NCBI RefSeq assembly: GCF_039941015.1
Contig: NZ_JBDVFI010000031.1
Reading direction: 5' to 3' (one strand)
DNA from: Sedimentitalea sp039941015
Lineage (GTDB): Bacteria; Pseudomonadota; Alphaproteobacteria; Rhodobacterales; Rhodobacteraceae
Length of the DNA: 64,000 nt
Every line of letters starts with the position of its first letter. Within the stretch, counting starts at the first letter, position 1. Below the pieces are notes generated by a model. That model ran no database searches, was not told the origin of the DNA, and was given only the letters and a program-made list of their open reading frames with translations. Shown here in pieces: positions 43,793 to 52,158 of this stretch. The position numbers were made by a program, and so were the translations under genes.

Positions 43793-45706
43793 TCAGGACG
43801 GTGATCGCGCCTCGGCGACCAGTGTTTGCATGGCCTCGTCTAATGTCACGGTCTGGGTCTTGTCCGCCCCGTGGCGGCGGATCGTGACGGTGTGTTCTTC
43901 AGCCTCCCGCCCACCAAGTGCGATTTGAACAGGGACCTTTTGCAGTGCGTGTTCACGCACCTTGTAGCCGATTTTTTCGTTGCGCAGGTCAGTTTCCACC
44001 CTCAACCCTGCTGCCTTCAACACACCAGCGACCTCGCGGGCCCAATCGTCCGCGGCATCGGTCACTGTGGCGACAACCGCCTGAACCGGCGCGAGCCAAA
44101 GCGGCAGGTGCCCCGCATGGTGTTCGATCAAAATGCCTGTGAACCTTTCCAGCGAGCCAAAGAGCGCCCGGTGCAGCATGACCGGCGCCAGCTTGTCTCC
44201 GGAGGGGGCGACATAGGTCGTGCCGAACCGTTCGGGCAGGTTGAAATCCACTTGCAGCGTTCCGCATTGCCAATCCCGCCCGATGGCATCACGCAGGACA
44301 TATTCCAGCTTCGGCCCGTAAAACGCGCCTTCACCTTTAAAGATCGTATAGGGATGGTCGGCCTGATCTAACGCCGTGCGCAGCGCCTCCTCGGACCGAC
44401 CCCAGCTTTCATCACTGCCGATGCGGTTCTCGGGGCGTGTTGAAAGCTTAATCCGCACATCCTCAAACCCAAAGTCGCGGTAGATCGACATGACCAGATC
44501 GTTGACCTTGAGACATTCCTCGGTCAGCTGTTCAGGCGTGCAATAGATATGCGCGTCGTCCTGAGTGAAACTGCGCACGCGCAGAAGCCCATGCAAGGCG
44601 CCCGACGGCTCATAGCGATGCACCTTGCCGAATTCCGCGATCTTCAGGGGAAGGTCACGATAGCTTTTGGTGCCTTGCCCGTAGATCAGCATATGGCCGG
44701 GGCAGTTCATCGGCTTCAGCGCATAGTCACGGTCATCCTCGGTCTTCGCAAGGAACATGTTCTGGCGATAGTTCTGCCAATGGCCAGAGGTTTCCCAGAG
44801 GGCACGGTCCATGATGTCGGGGGAATTGACCTCGATATAGCCTGCCTCTTCCTGACGATCCTGCATGTAGCCGATCAGCGTCTGGAACAGACGCCAGCCT
44901 TTCGCATGCCAGAAGACCGAGCCGGGCGCGACCTCCTCAAAATGGAACAGGTTCATCTCGCGGCCCAGCCTGCGGTGATCGCGCTTTTCGGCCTCGGCCA
45001 TCATCGTCATATGTGCGTCAAGTGCCGCTTTGTCCGCAAAGGCAACACCATAGATGCGGCTGAGCATCTGATTGTCGCTGTCGCCGCGCCAATAGGCCCC
45101 CGCCACGCGGGTCAGCTTAAAGGCCGTGCCTGCGTCGCCAGTGCTGCGCATATGCGGCCCACGGCACAGGTCGAGCCAGTCGCCCTGACAGTAGACTTTC
45201 ACCGCCTCGCCAGCGGGGATCGCATCCAGCAGCGCCACTTTGTAAGGCTCGCCTGCCGCCTCAAAATACTGCCGCGCCTCTTCGCGGGTCCATTCCTCGC
45301 AGGTGAAAGACGTTTTGGCAGCGATGATCTGGCGCATCTTCTTTTCGATGACCGGAAGATCTTCGGGCGTGAACGGCGTGTCACGCTCGAAGTCGTAGTA
45401 GAACCCATGCTCGATGGCGGGGCCGATGGCCGTCTTGGTGCCGGGCCAAAGCGCCTGAACGGCTTCGGCCAGAACATGGGCAAGGTCATGGCGGATCAGC
45501 TCCAGTGCACGCGGATCATCGCGCGACATCAGCTCCACCGCCGCCCCATCGGGCAGAGGCGCGGACAGATCGGAGACCTTGCCATCGACGACCGCAGCTA
45601 CTGTGCGCTTGGCAAGGCTTGGGCTGATGCTGGCTGCGAGATCGGCGGCAGAGCTGGCAGGTTCAAGCGCCCGGGTCCCGCCGTCGGGCAGGCGAATATT
45701 GATCAT
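43793..45706 (-). CDS. thrS: Threonyl-tRNA synthetase
   Basis: The product is 637 residues from ATG 45706 (MINIRLPDGG). It is full length: TGS domain (1-60), editing domain with HDLAHVLAEA (HxxxH), then the class II core with zinc ligands Cys in MNCPGHMLIYGQG, His in GALHGLLRVRSFTQDDAHIYC and His in VMLHRALFGSLERF, and an anticodon domain ending DEAMQTLVAEA. It charges tRNA-Thr with threonine. Since all zinc ligands are present, it could be the sole housekeeping copy or a zinc-regulated second copy. Its ATG overlaps the stop of the yidD frame. Confidence 0.96.
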   Translation of the reverse strand: MINIRLPDGGTRALEPASSAADLAASISPSLAKRTVAAVVDGKVSDLSAPLPDGAAVELMSRDDPRALELIRHDLAHVLAEAVQALWPGTKTAIGPAIEHGFYYDFERDTPFTPEDLPVIEKKMRQIIAAKTSFTCEEWTREEARQYFEAAGEPYKVALLDAIPAGEAVKVYCQGDWLDLCRGPHMRSTGDAGTAFKLTRVAGAYWRGDSDNQMLSRIYGVAFADKAALDAHMTMMAEAEKRDHRRLGREMNLFHFEEVAPGSVFWHAKGWRLFQTLIGYMQDRQEEAGYIEVNSPDIMDRALWETSGHWQNYRQNMFLAKTEDDRDYALKPMNCPGHMLIYGQGTKSYRDLPLKIAEFGKVHRYEPSGALHGLLRVRSFTQDDAHIYCTPEQLTEECLKVNDLVMSIYRDFGFEDVRIKLSTRPENRIGSDESWGRSEEALRTALDQADHPYTIFKGEGAFYGPKLEYVLRDAIGRDWQCGTLQVDFNLPERFGTTYVAPSGDKLAPVMLHRALFGSLERFTGILIEHHAGHLPLWLAPVQAVVATVTDAADDWAREVAGVLKAAGLRVETDLRNEKIGYKVREHALQKVPVQIALGGREAEEHTVTIRRHGADKTQTVTLDEAMQTLVAEARSPS

Positions 45707-46010
45707 TTTAGGGTCTTTCTTTCTGAGAGCGGGAGCACCGGGTCGTATCCGGTGCCTCCCCATGAGTTGCAGCGGGCAAGGCGCCAAAGCATCAACCATG
45801 TTCCGCGTAGCGGCTCATGTCTCTCCAGCGCGGCAATGGCGTAGACGGAACAGGTGGGGTGAAGGCGGCAATTACGACCCAGGCAGGGGAAAACAGCAGG
45901 CGGTATCCGCGCGCTGGCCGGTTCAGGAGCCAGACGGCAAGCACGCCGACGGGGCCACGTGCAGGCTGTGGCGCAGCAGGGGGCCTGAACTGGGTACGGC
46001 AGATCGGCAT
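45703..46010 (-). pseudogene. yidD: Membrane protein insertion factor YidD, frameshifted
   Basis: The leftward frame from ATG 46010 (or GTG 45944) gives the YidD start LLNRPARGYRLLFSP, then loses similarity. Another frame from the next codons reads LGRNCRLHPTCSVYAIAALE and LRGTWLMLWRLARCNSWGG, the rest of YidD, ending in a TGA that overlaps the thrS start. One missing base in the C run near 45886-45889 explains the break. YidD helps YidC-dependent membrane insertion. This is either a real lesion or a sequencing error in a homopolymer; overlap with both neighbours shows it belonged to the operon. Confidence 0.85.
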
Positions 46011-46013
46011 GGC

Positions 46014-47153
46014 TCAGAACGGCATCTCGATTGTCTCGACCATCATGCCACCGGGCAGTTCTTTCGACGCTGACCCTTCTTTGGGCTGCATCAATAGCAT
46101 TTCGAGGCTGGCCTTGAGATCAGCCTCTTCCATGTCGCGCGCGATGATGACGACGCGGCTAACGGTATCTTGGCCTGACAAATTTTTTAGTGGCACGGGC
46201 GCGTCGAAGATATGCTGCACCCCGTGAAAGACAAACGGATACTGCAGCCCTTCGACGTGCAAAATGCCTTTCATACGCAGGATGTTCGGTCCTTTGAGCG
46301 CGATCAGGGTGTCCAGCCAGAAATCGAAAACATTCGCGGAAATGGGCTCTGTCACCTCAATGGATGCAGAGGTGATCCGGTGATCATGTGTCGCTGGTAT
46401 CGACGGGCTGAATGTCGCTGGCGCAGCGGGCTTCGCTGAAAACCCTGAAAGGCCAGACAGCGGATCGGGCTTAACCGTCTCCTGTGACATCCCCAGCCAA
46501 CTGTCCACATCCGGTGACGTCACGCCTTCACGCATAGCGGATAAACCGAACAGTGTACCCACTGGCACACGCCCATGGTCCGCATGGATGCGCCGAGCCG
46601 AGGCGTTAAGCCCGTCCAGCCGTTTCTCAAGCCGGGAAAGGTCAAAGGAGTCGGCCAAATCGGTCTTGGACAGGACCAGCACGTCGGCCATGGCAACCTG
46701 GTGAACGGCTTCGAACTGCTGGTCGAGCGTTTTCATCGCCGTTGCCGCATCCGCCAGCGTCACGACACCGTCGAGCCGGAATGCCTGCGCAATCTGGTAA
46801 TCCGTCGCCAGAGTGTGGACGATCGGACCCGGATCAGCGATGCCGCTGGTTTCGATCACAACCCTGTCAAAATTGACCTTTCCTGCGGCACGTTTGGCGA
46901 TCAAGTCCCCAAGCGTCTTGGCCAGATCACTGAGGATCGCACAGCACAGGCAGCCGGATTTCAGCAATACGGTTTCCTCGGTCGCTTCCTCGATCAAGTC
47001 GTGATCAAGACCGACATCGCCGAACTCATTCATGATAACGGCGATCTGCCCCGCCTCGGGGTCGCGGATCAAGTGGTTGAGCAGCGTTGTCTTTCCTGCG
47101 CCGAGAAACCCGGTCAACAAGGTGACGGGAATGCGTTTATCCTCCGATATCAT
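46014..47153 (-). CDS. COG0523-family GTPase (zinc metallochaperone, CobW C-terminal domain)
   Basis: The product is 379 residues. Walker A is GFLGAGKTTLL (residues 15-25), the COG0523 metal motif is GCLCC (Cys68, Cys70, Cys71), Walker B ETSGIADPGP and base-recognition SKTD. The C-terminal CobW_C domain (about 260-355) includes ALKGPNILRMKGILHVEGL and FHGVQHIFDAP. Family members such as ZNG1/ZigA/YeiR use GTP to load zinc into client proteins during zinc limitation. It heads the leftward set and shares its promoter with hisI-like; an AGAGG site lies about 9 bases before ATG. Confidence 0.94.
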   Translation of the reverse strand: MISEDKRIPVTLLTGFLGAGKTTLLNHLIRDPEAGQIAVIMNEFGDVGLDHDLIEEATEETVLLKSGCLCCAILSDLAKTLGDLIAKRAAGKVNFDRVVIETSGIADPGPIVHTLATDYQIAQAFRLDGVVTLADAATAMKTLDQQFEAVHQVAMADVLVLSKTDLADSFDLSRLEKRLDGLNASARRIHADHGRVPVGTLFGLSAMREGVTSPDVDSWLGMSQETVKPDPLSGLSGFSAKPAAPATFSPSIPATHDHRITSASIEVTEPISANVFDFWLDTLIALKGPNILRMKGILHVEGLQYPFVFHGVQHIFDAPVPLKNLSGQDTVSRVVIIARDMEEADLKASLEMLLMQPKEGSASKELPGGMMVETIEMPF

Positions 47154-47198
47154 TCTGGCGCGCGCCTCTTTACAATATGGTTGCCTTCGGTCAGTTTC

Positions 47199-47216
47199 GT
47201 TACGTTATTACATGAC
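47199..47216. promoter_or_regulatory. Imperfect palindrome, candidate Zur site
   Basis: GTTACGTTATTACATGAC has 12 of 18 positions symmetric. It lies in the 91-base promoter shared by the COG0523 and hisI-like genes, 29 bases before the latter's ATG. Zur boxes in proteobacteria follow a GTTATnnTATAAC-like pattern, and this site approaches it (GTTA, central TTAT, TGAC). No zur gene is visible here, so the assignment rests on resemblance and gene content. Confidence 0.45.
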
Positions 47217-47244
47217 AAATCACAAGAGACCCAAAGAGGCCATC

Positions 47245-47718
47245 ATGACGCAATTGGAGTTCCAACCCCGCAAGACTGTGGAACAGGTCGAAGAGAGCAC
47301 CGATCTCGCGCCCAAATTTGGCGAGGATGGCCTACTGCCCTGCATCACCACCGATGCCTTTACAGGCGAGGTGCTTATGCTTGGCTGGATGAACACCGAG
47401 GCTTTCCGCCTGACCATCCAGACCGGTGAGGCGCATTACTTCAGCCGTGCACGGCAGGTGCTGTGGCACAAGGGCGCCACCTCTGGTCTGGTCCAAAAGG
47501 TGGTCGAAGCGCGCATCGACGACGATCAGGATGCGCTGTGGCTGCGCGTTGATGTCACCGGGTCCGGTGCATCCTGCCACGTGGGCTATCGTTCGTGTTT
47601 TTACCGCGCTGTGCCGCATGGCGCAAAGGCCGGTGACCCGCTGACTTTCCTCGAGGATCACAAAACATTCGACCCAGCGGTCGTGTATGGCGATGCGCCG
47701 AACCCAACCCAACTCTGA
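47245..47718 (+). CDS. hisI: Phosphoribosyl-AMP cyclohydrolase-like protein with an altered zinc site
   Basis: The product is 157 residues from ATG 47245, with AAAGAGG upstream. The HisI fold is clear: DGLLPCITTDAFTGEVLMLGWMN, AHYFSRARQVLWHKGATSG, DxDQDALWLRV and CHVGYRSCFYRAV. HisI opens the adenine ring of phosphoribosyl-AMP in histidine synthesis using zinc held by three cysteines. Here Cys111 and Cys118 remain, but the Cys of the canonical DCDxD motif is Asp93 (DDDQD). It therefore belongs to a HisI branch with a changed metal site, fitting a substitute used under zinc shortage. It is not among other his genes. Confidence 0.85.
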   Translation: MTQLEFQPRKTVEQVEESTDLAPKFGEDGLLPCITTDAFTGEVLMLGWMNTEAFRLTIQTGEAHYFSRARQVLWHKGATSGLVQKVVEARIDDDQDALWLRVDVTGSGASCHVGYRSCFYRAVPHGAKAGDPLTFLEDHKTFDPAVVYGDAPNPTQL

Positions 47719-48427
47719 CCTCATCTGGATGCAGCGCGCCCTTGCGTTGGCCAAAGCCGCACGCGGCCATGTCTGGCCCAATCCACCAGTGGGATGCGTG
47801 CTGGTCAAGAGTGGCATAGCTCTGGCAGAGGCTGCCACCCACCCCGGTGGCCGTCCGCATGCAGAACGAGCCGCGCTGGAACAGGCCACGGCCAAGAGCG
47901 GGATCAGCACCAAAGGCGCGACGCTCTACGTGACGTTGGAACCTTGCTGCCATTGGGGCGGGACGCCACCCTGCACAGATGCAATCATCGCCTCAGGCCT
48001 GCGGCGCGTTGTTTGTGCCATTCAAGATCCAGAACCACGGGTGAACGGCGGCGGCTTCGAACAGCTTCGAAACGCCGGAATCGAAGTCTCGGTCGGGCTT
48101 TGCGCGGCGCAGGCTACTCAGGTGATGTCAGGATTCTTCCATCGTGTCAGAACAGGCCAGCCCGAGCTGTTGATTGTCGAAGATGATACTAAGACCATCC
48201 CCGTTGGCGCAGACGCTTTGCTTTCAACGAACGACGATGCCTTTTCGTTGCTGAGCAGGACGCCACAGGGGGTGATAACCGCGCATTTCTCCAAACTTGC
48301 AGCATCCGGCTTGCTCACCCAGCTGGGGTACGTCGGCCTGACCACCGTCGCGGTCACCGCACGGGATCCGGTTATCAATGAATTGCGGCCCATCGCGAAC
48401 AGCAGGGCAGACAAAGGGGCGGCATGA
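47687..48427 (+). CDS. RibD-like deaminase, reductase domain not recognisable
   Basis: The product is about 246 residues from ATG 47687 or 47693, overlapping hisI-like by about 30 bases. The cytidine/deoxycytidylate deaminase domain of RibD fills residues 1-150: MQRALALAKAARGHVWPNPPVG, zinc site HAE in RPHAERAAL and PCC...PPC in TLEPCCHWGGTPPC. The last 90 residues do not match the RibD reductase domain. RibD deaminates an early pyrimidine of riboflavin synthesis; this shortened form may serve another pyrimidine, or be a zinc-regulated paralog. It is the second gene of the rightward set. Confidence 0.82.
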   Translation: MAMRRTQPNSDLIWMQRALALAKAARGHVWPNPPVGCVLVKSGIALAEAATHPGGRPHAERAALEQATAKSGISTKGATLYVTLEPCCHWGGTPPCTDAIIASGLRRVVCAIQDPEPRVNGGGFEQLRNAGIEVSVGLCAAQATQVMSGFFHRVRTGQPELLIVEDDTKTIPVGADALLSTNDDAFSLLSRTPQGVITAHFSKLAASGLLTQLGYVGLTTVAVTARDPVINELRPIANSRADKGAA

Positions 48428-48678
48428 TTGAACGCAGTGCAATGCAGACCGCCAAGTCCCTGTGGCACACACAGCGCATCAAGCGGTTGATCAGGGAACG
48501 CATTGGCAGCGGTGCTGCCTGCCTTGTCTCGGTTCGCGAGACAATTTGTACCGATCCCGCCTGCCCAGGACCGGCGACCGAGGTTCGCATCACGACCCTG
48601 AGCTTTCGCGAAACCCACTTCACCATCCACAAGCCTGCTTCTGCAGTGTGCCGCTCAGACATTTCCAACGTAATTTGA
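48424..48678 (+). CDS. Small CTDPxCP-motif protein of the zinc locus
   Basis: The product is 84 residues; ATG 48424 overlaps the stop of the deaminase gene. It reads LVSVRETICTDPACPGPATEVRI, a motif I associate with short bacterial proteins beside COG0523 genes that are sometimes misnamed nitrate reductase. It has a further Cys and His downstream (THFTIHKPASAVCRSDI). The two cysteines of CTDPAC could bind a metal. No enzyme domain is apparent. Its tight coupling to two zinc-enzyme-like genes suggests it serves the same response. Confidence 0.75.
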   Translation: MIERSAMQTAKSLWHTQRIKRLIRERIGSGAACLVSVRETICTDPACPGPATEVRITTLSFRETHFTIHKPASAVCRSDISNVI

Positions 48679-48804
48679 TCTGGTTTGTTTCAGCGGCCAA
48701 TCACCAGCCGCGGAATCAAACGACCGAGCGGTAACTTGGGGTGCAAAGAGCGCGGCGAGAATGACGCCGCGCAACACATAAAGGTCTGCCTATTAAGAAG
48801 AGCA

Positions 48805-48829
48805 GGCGCCGCCCTTGCTGGGCAGCGCC
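48805..48829. terminator. Hairpin between convergent genes
   Basis: GGCGCCGCCC (48805-48814) pairs with GGGCAGCGCC (48820-48829) with one C/A mismatch and a 5-base loop. It separates the zinc locus (+) from the MDR gene (-) and could serve both. There is no T tract. Confidence 0.5.
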
Positions 48830-48842
48830 GCTCCTATACGCG

Positions 48843-49955
48843 TCAGGACCAGGGCGTTACGAGGTATTTCTCGCCCGTCTTCATAGCGTGGTAGTCCATC
48901 ACGGCCTCTTTCGTCAGCATGTCTTCCAATGAGACGCGCGATTTGTAGTGGCTGGCAAAAGTGGTGGTAAGGTTGTCGCGCACACGCTGCCGCATGCGGC
49001 CCATGGTTTCCTGCCCAACGGACTGCAGGAAGGGGAACAAAAGCCAGCCCGACAGCGTCCAGCCGAACCCGTAGGACGGCGTCAGAATAGTGGGGCTTGT
49101 ATCAAGGCGGCCGTAGATGAACATACGCTTTTGCTGGTTAGAGCCGTAGCGCGAGAATTCGGTCATCTGCTCAACGGCGACCCGTTCCATCGCTCTGAAC
49201 GCCGTGTCGACCTGCTTGCCGCCCCCGACGGGATCAAAGCCATAAAACGCACCGGTTTCCCGGATGGCGCCGCTCAACTGGTCCATGAAGTCGTCGTCGG
49301 AGGAATTGACCACATGCGTTGCCCCGAGACCCTTCAGCAGGTCAACCTGATCGCTCTTGCGAACGATGTTTACCAGTCCGAGTCCGTCTTCTTTGCAGAT
49401 ACGTGTCAGCATCTGCCCAAGGTTTGATGCACCTACCGTATGCAGAATGGCGTCCTGCCCGTCGGCTTTGGCATTTTCGGCAAAACCAAGTGCAGTCATC
49501 GGGTTGACGAAGGAGCTGGCTCCTTCTTCGGCGGAGTGATCGCCTAGCGGCAGGCACATGGACGCATCGGCAAGGCAATATTGGCTGTAGGCGTTGCCCG
49601 GCACGCAAGACACGCGCTGCCCCACAAGGGCCTGCGCAGCTTCGCTGTCACCAGCCGCGACCACGGTGCCGGCCCCTTCGTTGCCAGCGGGCAGCTTCAT
49701 CCCATGACGCGCCTTTGAGGCCCGATTTGCCGCCTCGGGCATCTTGGCGACAAACTTGCCGCGCGTGTATTCCGCGTTTTCGACGTCTGCACCGCCGACC
49801 AGAATGGCAAGGTCGGATGGGTTGATCGGCGCCGCTTCCATTTTCACCAGAACCTGTTTGCCGGTGGGGGCCTCAACGGTCACCTCCTCCAGTGCGACGG
49901 TCAGCGTGCCGTCAGCCTCGAGCGTGGTGAACAACTGTTTGCCAGTGGTAGTCAT
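48843..49955 (-). CDS. Zinc-type alcohol dehydrogenase-like (MDR) oxidoreductase
   Basis: The product is 370 residues. The MDR N-terminal domain has VLVKMEAAPINPSDLAILVGG and KLPAGNEGAGTVVAAG; the Rossmann part has ILHTVGASNLGQML for NAD(P). It lacks the catalytic-zinc Cys/His pattern, so it is closer to the quinone-reductase/enoyl-reductase branch that needs no zinc. The substrate is unknown. It is divergent from the aldehyde dehydrogenase gene with 199 bases between. Confidence 0.88.
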   Translation of the reverse strand: MTTTGKQLFTTLEADGTLTVALEEVTVEAPTGKQVLVKMEAAPINPSDLAILVGGADVENAEYTRGKFVAKMPEAANRASKARHGMKLPAGNEGAGTVVAAGDSEAAQALVGQRVSCVPGNAYSQYCLADASMCLPLGDHSAEEGASSFVNPMTALGFAENAKADGQDAILHTVGASNLGQMLTRICKEDGLGLVNIVRKSDQVDLLKGLGATHVVNSSDDDFMDQLSGAIRETGAFYGFDPVGGGKQVDTAFRAMERVAVEQMTEFSRYGSNQQKRMFIYGRLDTSPTILTPSYGFGWTLSGWLLFPFLQSVGQETMGRMRQRVRDNLTTTFASHYKSRVSLEDMLTKEAVMDYHAMKTGEKYLVTPWS

Positions 49956-50154
49956 GATCGGGTCTCCTAATTATTCGATGATCTTAGGGCGTGGGGTATG
50001 CCATCGCGATCTGATGTCACACCCGAACGTATGGTCAACGCTGACGCCTGCAATAACGTTTCCGTGACTTACAGGCTCAAGGGCGTGCCGTACAGGAACC
50101 AAACCCCGACCTCGGTGTTGTCCTTCCAACGCCTCAAAGTCTGAAGGAGACATC

Positions 50155-51531
50155 ATGTCGACGATCACGACAACAAACCCCGCCACCGGTAAGGTCATAG
50201 AAACCTATCCACAGATGACGAAGGACGACGCCGTGCAAAAGCTTGAAGCTGCGCACGAAGCCTTTCTTGACTGGCGGACAAAGACCCATGAAAAGCGCGC
50301 ACCCTATCTGATGCGGATCGCCGAGTTGCTGCGCGAGCATTCCGATGAATTGTCAGAGCTGATGACACGGGAGACTGGCAAGCTGACCAAGGATGGCAAA
50401 ACCGAGGTCGAAATTTGTGCTGCAATTTTTGAATATACCGCGCAGCACGGCCCCGATGTTCTCGCTGACGAGGAACGCACGCACGGCCAAAACGGCGCGT
50501 GCGGCGTCGTCAGCCACCAGCCGATTGGCGTGATCTATTCGATCCAGCCGTGGAACTTTCCGCTGTATCAACCAGTCCGTGTGCTGGCGGCGAACCTCAT
50601 GGCGGGCAATGGGTGCGTGTTGAAACACGCCAGCATTTGCACTGGATCGGGCCTGCGTCTGCGCGAACTGTGCATAGAGGCCGGCCTGCCCAAAGACCTG
50701 TTTCAAGTCGTTTTGATCGACCATGACACCAGCGATACGCTGATCGGACATCCTCTGGTGCGCGGTGTCACCATGACCGGCAGCGACGGGGCAGGGCGTC
50801 ACATTGGAGGCGTGGCGGCCAAGGCTTTGAAAAAGACCGTGCTGGAGCTTGGGTCGAACGATGCCTATTTGGTAATGGAAGACGCGGACATTGAAACCGC
50901 CGTCAAATACTCTGTCATGGGGCGCTTGTATAACAACGGTGAAACCTGCGTTTCGGCCAAGCGTTTCGTAGTGACCGAGAAAGCCTACGATGCCTTTGTG
51001 TCGGCCTTCGTAGACCAAATGCAGGCGATCACCATGGGTGATCCGACAGAAAAAGACTCCCAGCTTGGGCCACTGTCCAGCGAGGAGCAATTTGACACGG
51101 TGAAGGACCAAGTGGAGCAAAGCGTTGCAAAAGGGGCCAAGGTGCTCTGTGGTGGCACCGCGCCTGATCGCACGGGCGCCTATTATCCCGCCACTGTGTT
51201 GGCCGATGTGACGCCCGGCATGCCCGCCTATGACGACGAGATCTTTGGCCCGGTGGCTGCCGTGATCCGCGCCAAGGACGACGAAGACGCCATGCGCATC
51301 GCCAACGACAGCCGCTATGGCCTTGGCGGTGGGATATTCTGCAAGGATGAAGGGCGCGCGCTGAGGCTCGCCCGCGATCACTTTGATACCGGCATGGTGC
51401 GGATCAACTCCTTTGGCGCGGCAGATCCGAACATGCCCTTCGGTGGCGTCAAGGACTCGGGTTATGGCCGCGAACACGGCGGCTTTGGCATGAAGGAATT
51501 CACAAACGCAAAGGCGATCTTTTTGCCATGA
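50155..51531 (+). CDS. gabD: NAD(P)-dependent succinate-semialdehyde dehydrogenase-type enzyme
   Basis: The product is 458 residues. Aldehyde dehydrogenase motifs: IQPWNFPLYQPVR and VLKHAS for the cofactor side, base Glu in VLELGSNDAYLV, nucleophile Cys in NNGETCVSAKRF and PFGGVKDSGYGREHG near the end. The short GabD/SSADH-like branch (about 455 residues) is indicated. It oxidises succinate semialdehyde or another aldehyde to the acid. The stop overlaps the GST-like gene; RBS GAAGGAGA at 50141-50148. Confidence 0.9.
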   Translation: MSTITTTNPATGKVIETYPQMTKDDAVQKLEAAHEAFLDWRTKTHEKRAPYLMRIAELLREHSDELSELMTRETGKLTKDGKTEVEICAAIFEYTAQHGPDVLADEERTHGQNGACGVVSHQPIGVIYSIQPWNFPLYQPVRVLAANLMAGNGCVLKHASICTGSGLRLRELCIEAGLPKDLFQVVLIDHDTSDTLIGHPLVRGVTMTGSDGAGRHIGGVAAKALKKTVLELGSNDAYLVMEDADIETAVKYSVMGRLYNNGETCVSAKRFVVTEKAYDAFVSAFVDQMQAITMGDPTEKDSQLGPLSSEEQFDTVKDQVEQSVAKGAKVLCGGTAPDRTGAYYPATVLADVTPGMPAYDDEIFGPVAAVIRAKDDEDAMRIANDSRYGLGGGIFCKDEGRALRLARDHFDTGMVRINSFGAADPNMPFGGVKDSGYGREHGGFGMKEFTNAKAIFLP

Positions 51532-52157
51532 TTACATTACACGCTCTGAAATATTCCCGCGCGAACCGAATATTGTGGCTGCTGGCCGATCTTGGCCAGC
51601 CCTGCAACCGGATCGATTATGACCGCACCAAGAGCCTTCGTGCGCCAGAGGCATTGAAGCGGGTCCACCCCTTGGGAAAATCCCCGGTTATCGAGGACGA
51701 AGGCGAAATGATCGCCGAGTCCGCGACCATCCTGCGCTATCTCGCGGCGAAGTACGCTGATAACAGCCATACCCCTCCTCAGGGCACGCCCGCCTATTGG
51801 CAGCACGAAGCGCTGCTGGACTACGTGGAAGCATCCTTTGCCGAGGTCGCCCTGCAAGCCATTCTTCCAGCATTTGGTGGTGAACCGGTGCCGGAAACGG
51901 CCCGATCGGCGTTGGATGTCCATCTCGACTATATCACCCAGCTTATCGGTGATGGCCCGCTGCTGTTTGGCAATCGCGCGATGCTGGCGGATATCCAGAT
52001 GTCCTACATCATAGCACTCCTGGCGCGGCTTGACCTGCTGAATGACCATCCCGTGATCGCGACCTACTGGGACGCGCTGCAGGAGCAGCCAGGCTACATC
52101 GCCGCAACTCAGGCGAGGGGCCCCATGGCTCCGCCTGCTGACACAGAAAGGAAATGA
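51528..52157 (+). CDS. Glutathione S-transferase-like protein
   Basis: The product is 209 residues. The thioredoxin-like N-terminal domain has LHALKYSRANRILWLLADLG and the glutathione-binding HPLGKSPVIEDEGEMIAESATILRYLA; the C-terminal helical domain includes MLADIQMSYIIALLARLDLL. It probably conjugates glutathione or handles aldehyde-derived electrophiles, given the aldehyde dehydrogenase gene it overlaps by four bases. The catalytic residue is likely Ser8/Arg9 rather than a Tyr. Confidence 0.88.
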   Translation: MITLHALKYSRANRILWLLADLGQPCNRIDYDRTKSLRAPEALKRVHPLGKSPVIEDEGEMIAESATILRYLAAKYADNSHTPPQGTPAYWQHEALLDYVEASFAEVALQAILPAFGGEPVPETARSALDVHLDYITQLIGDGPLLFGNRAMLADIQMSYIIALLARLDLLNDHPVIATYWDALQEQPGYIAATQARGPMAPPADTERK

Positions 52158-52158
52158 G

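Noticed and set aside
44549..45844. 431-codon frame on the plus strand opposite thrS
   Set aside because: Antisense to a full-length threonyl-tRNA synthetase; no supporting evidence.
50353..51477. 374-codon frame on the minus strand opposite the aldehyde dehydrogenase gene
   Set aside because: Shadow frame; the plus-strand protein has all catalytic motifs.
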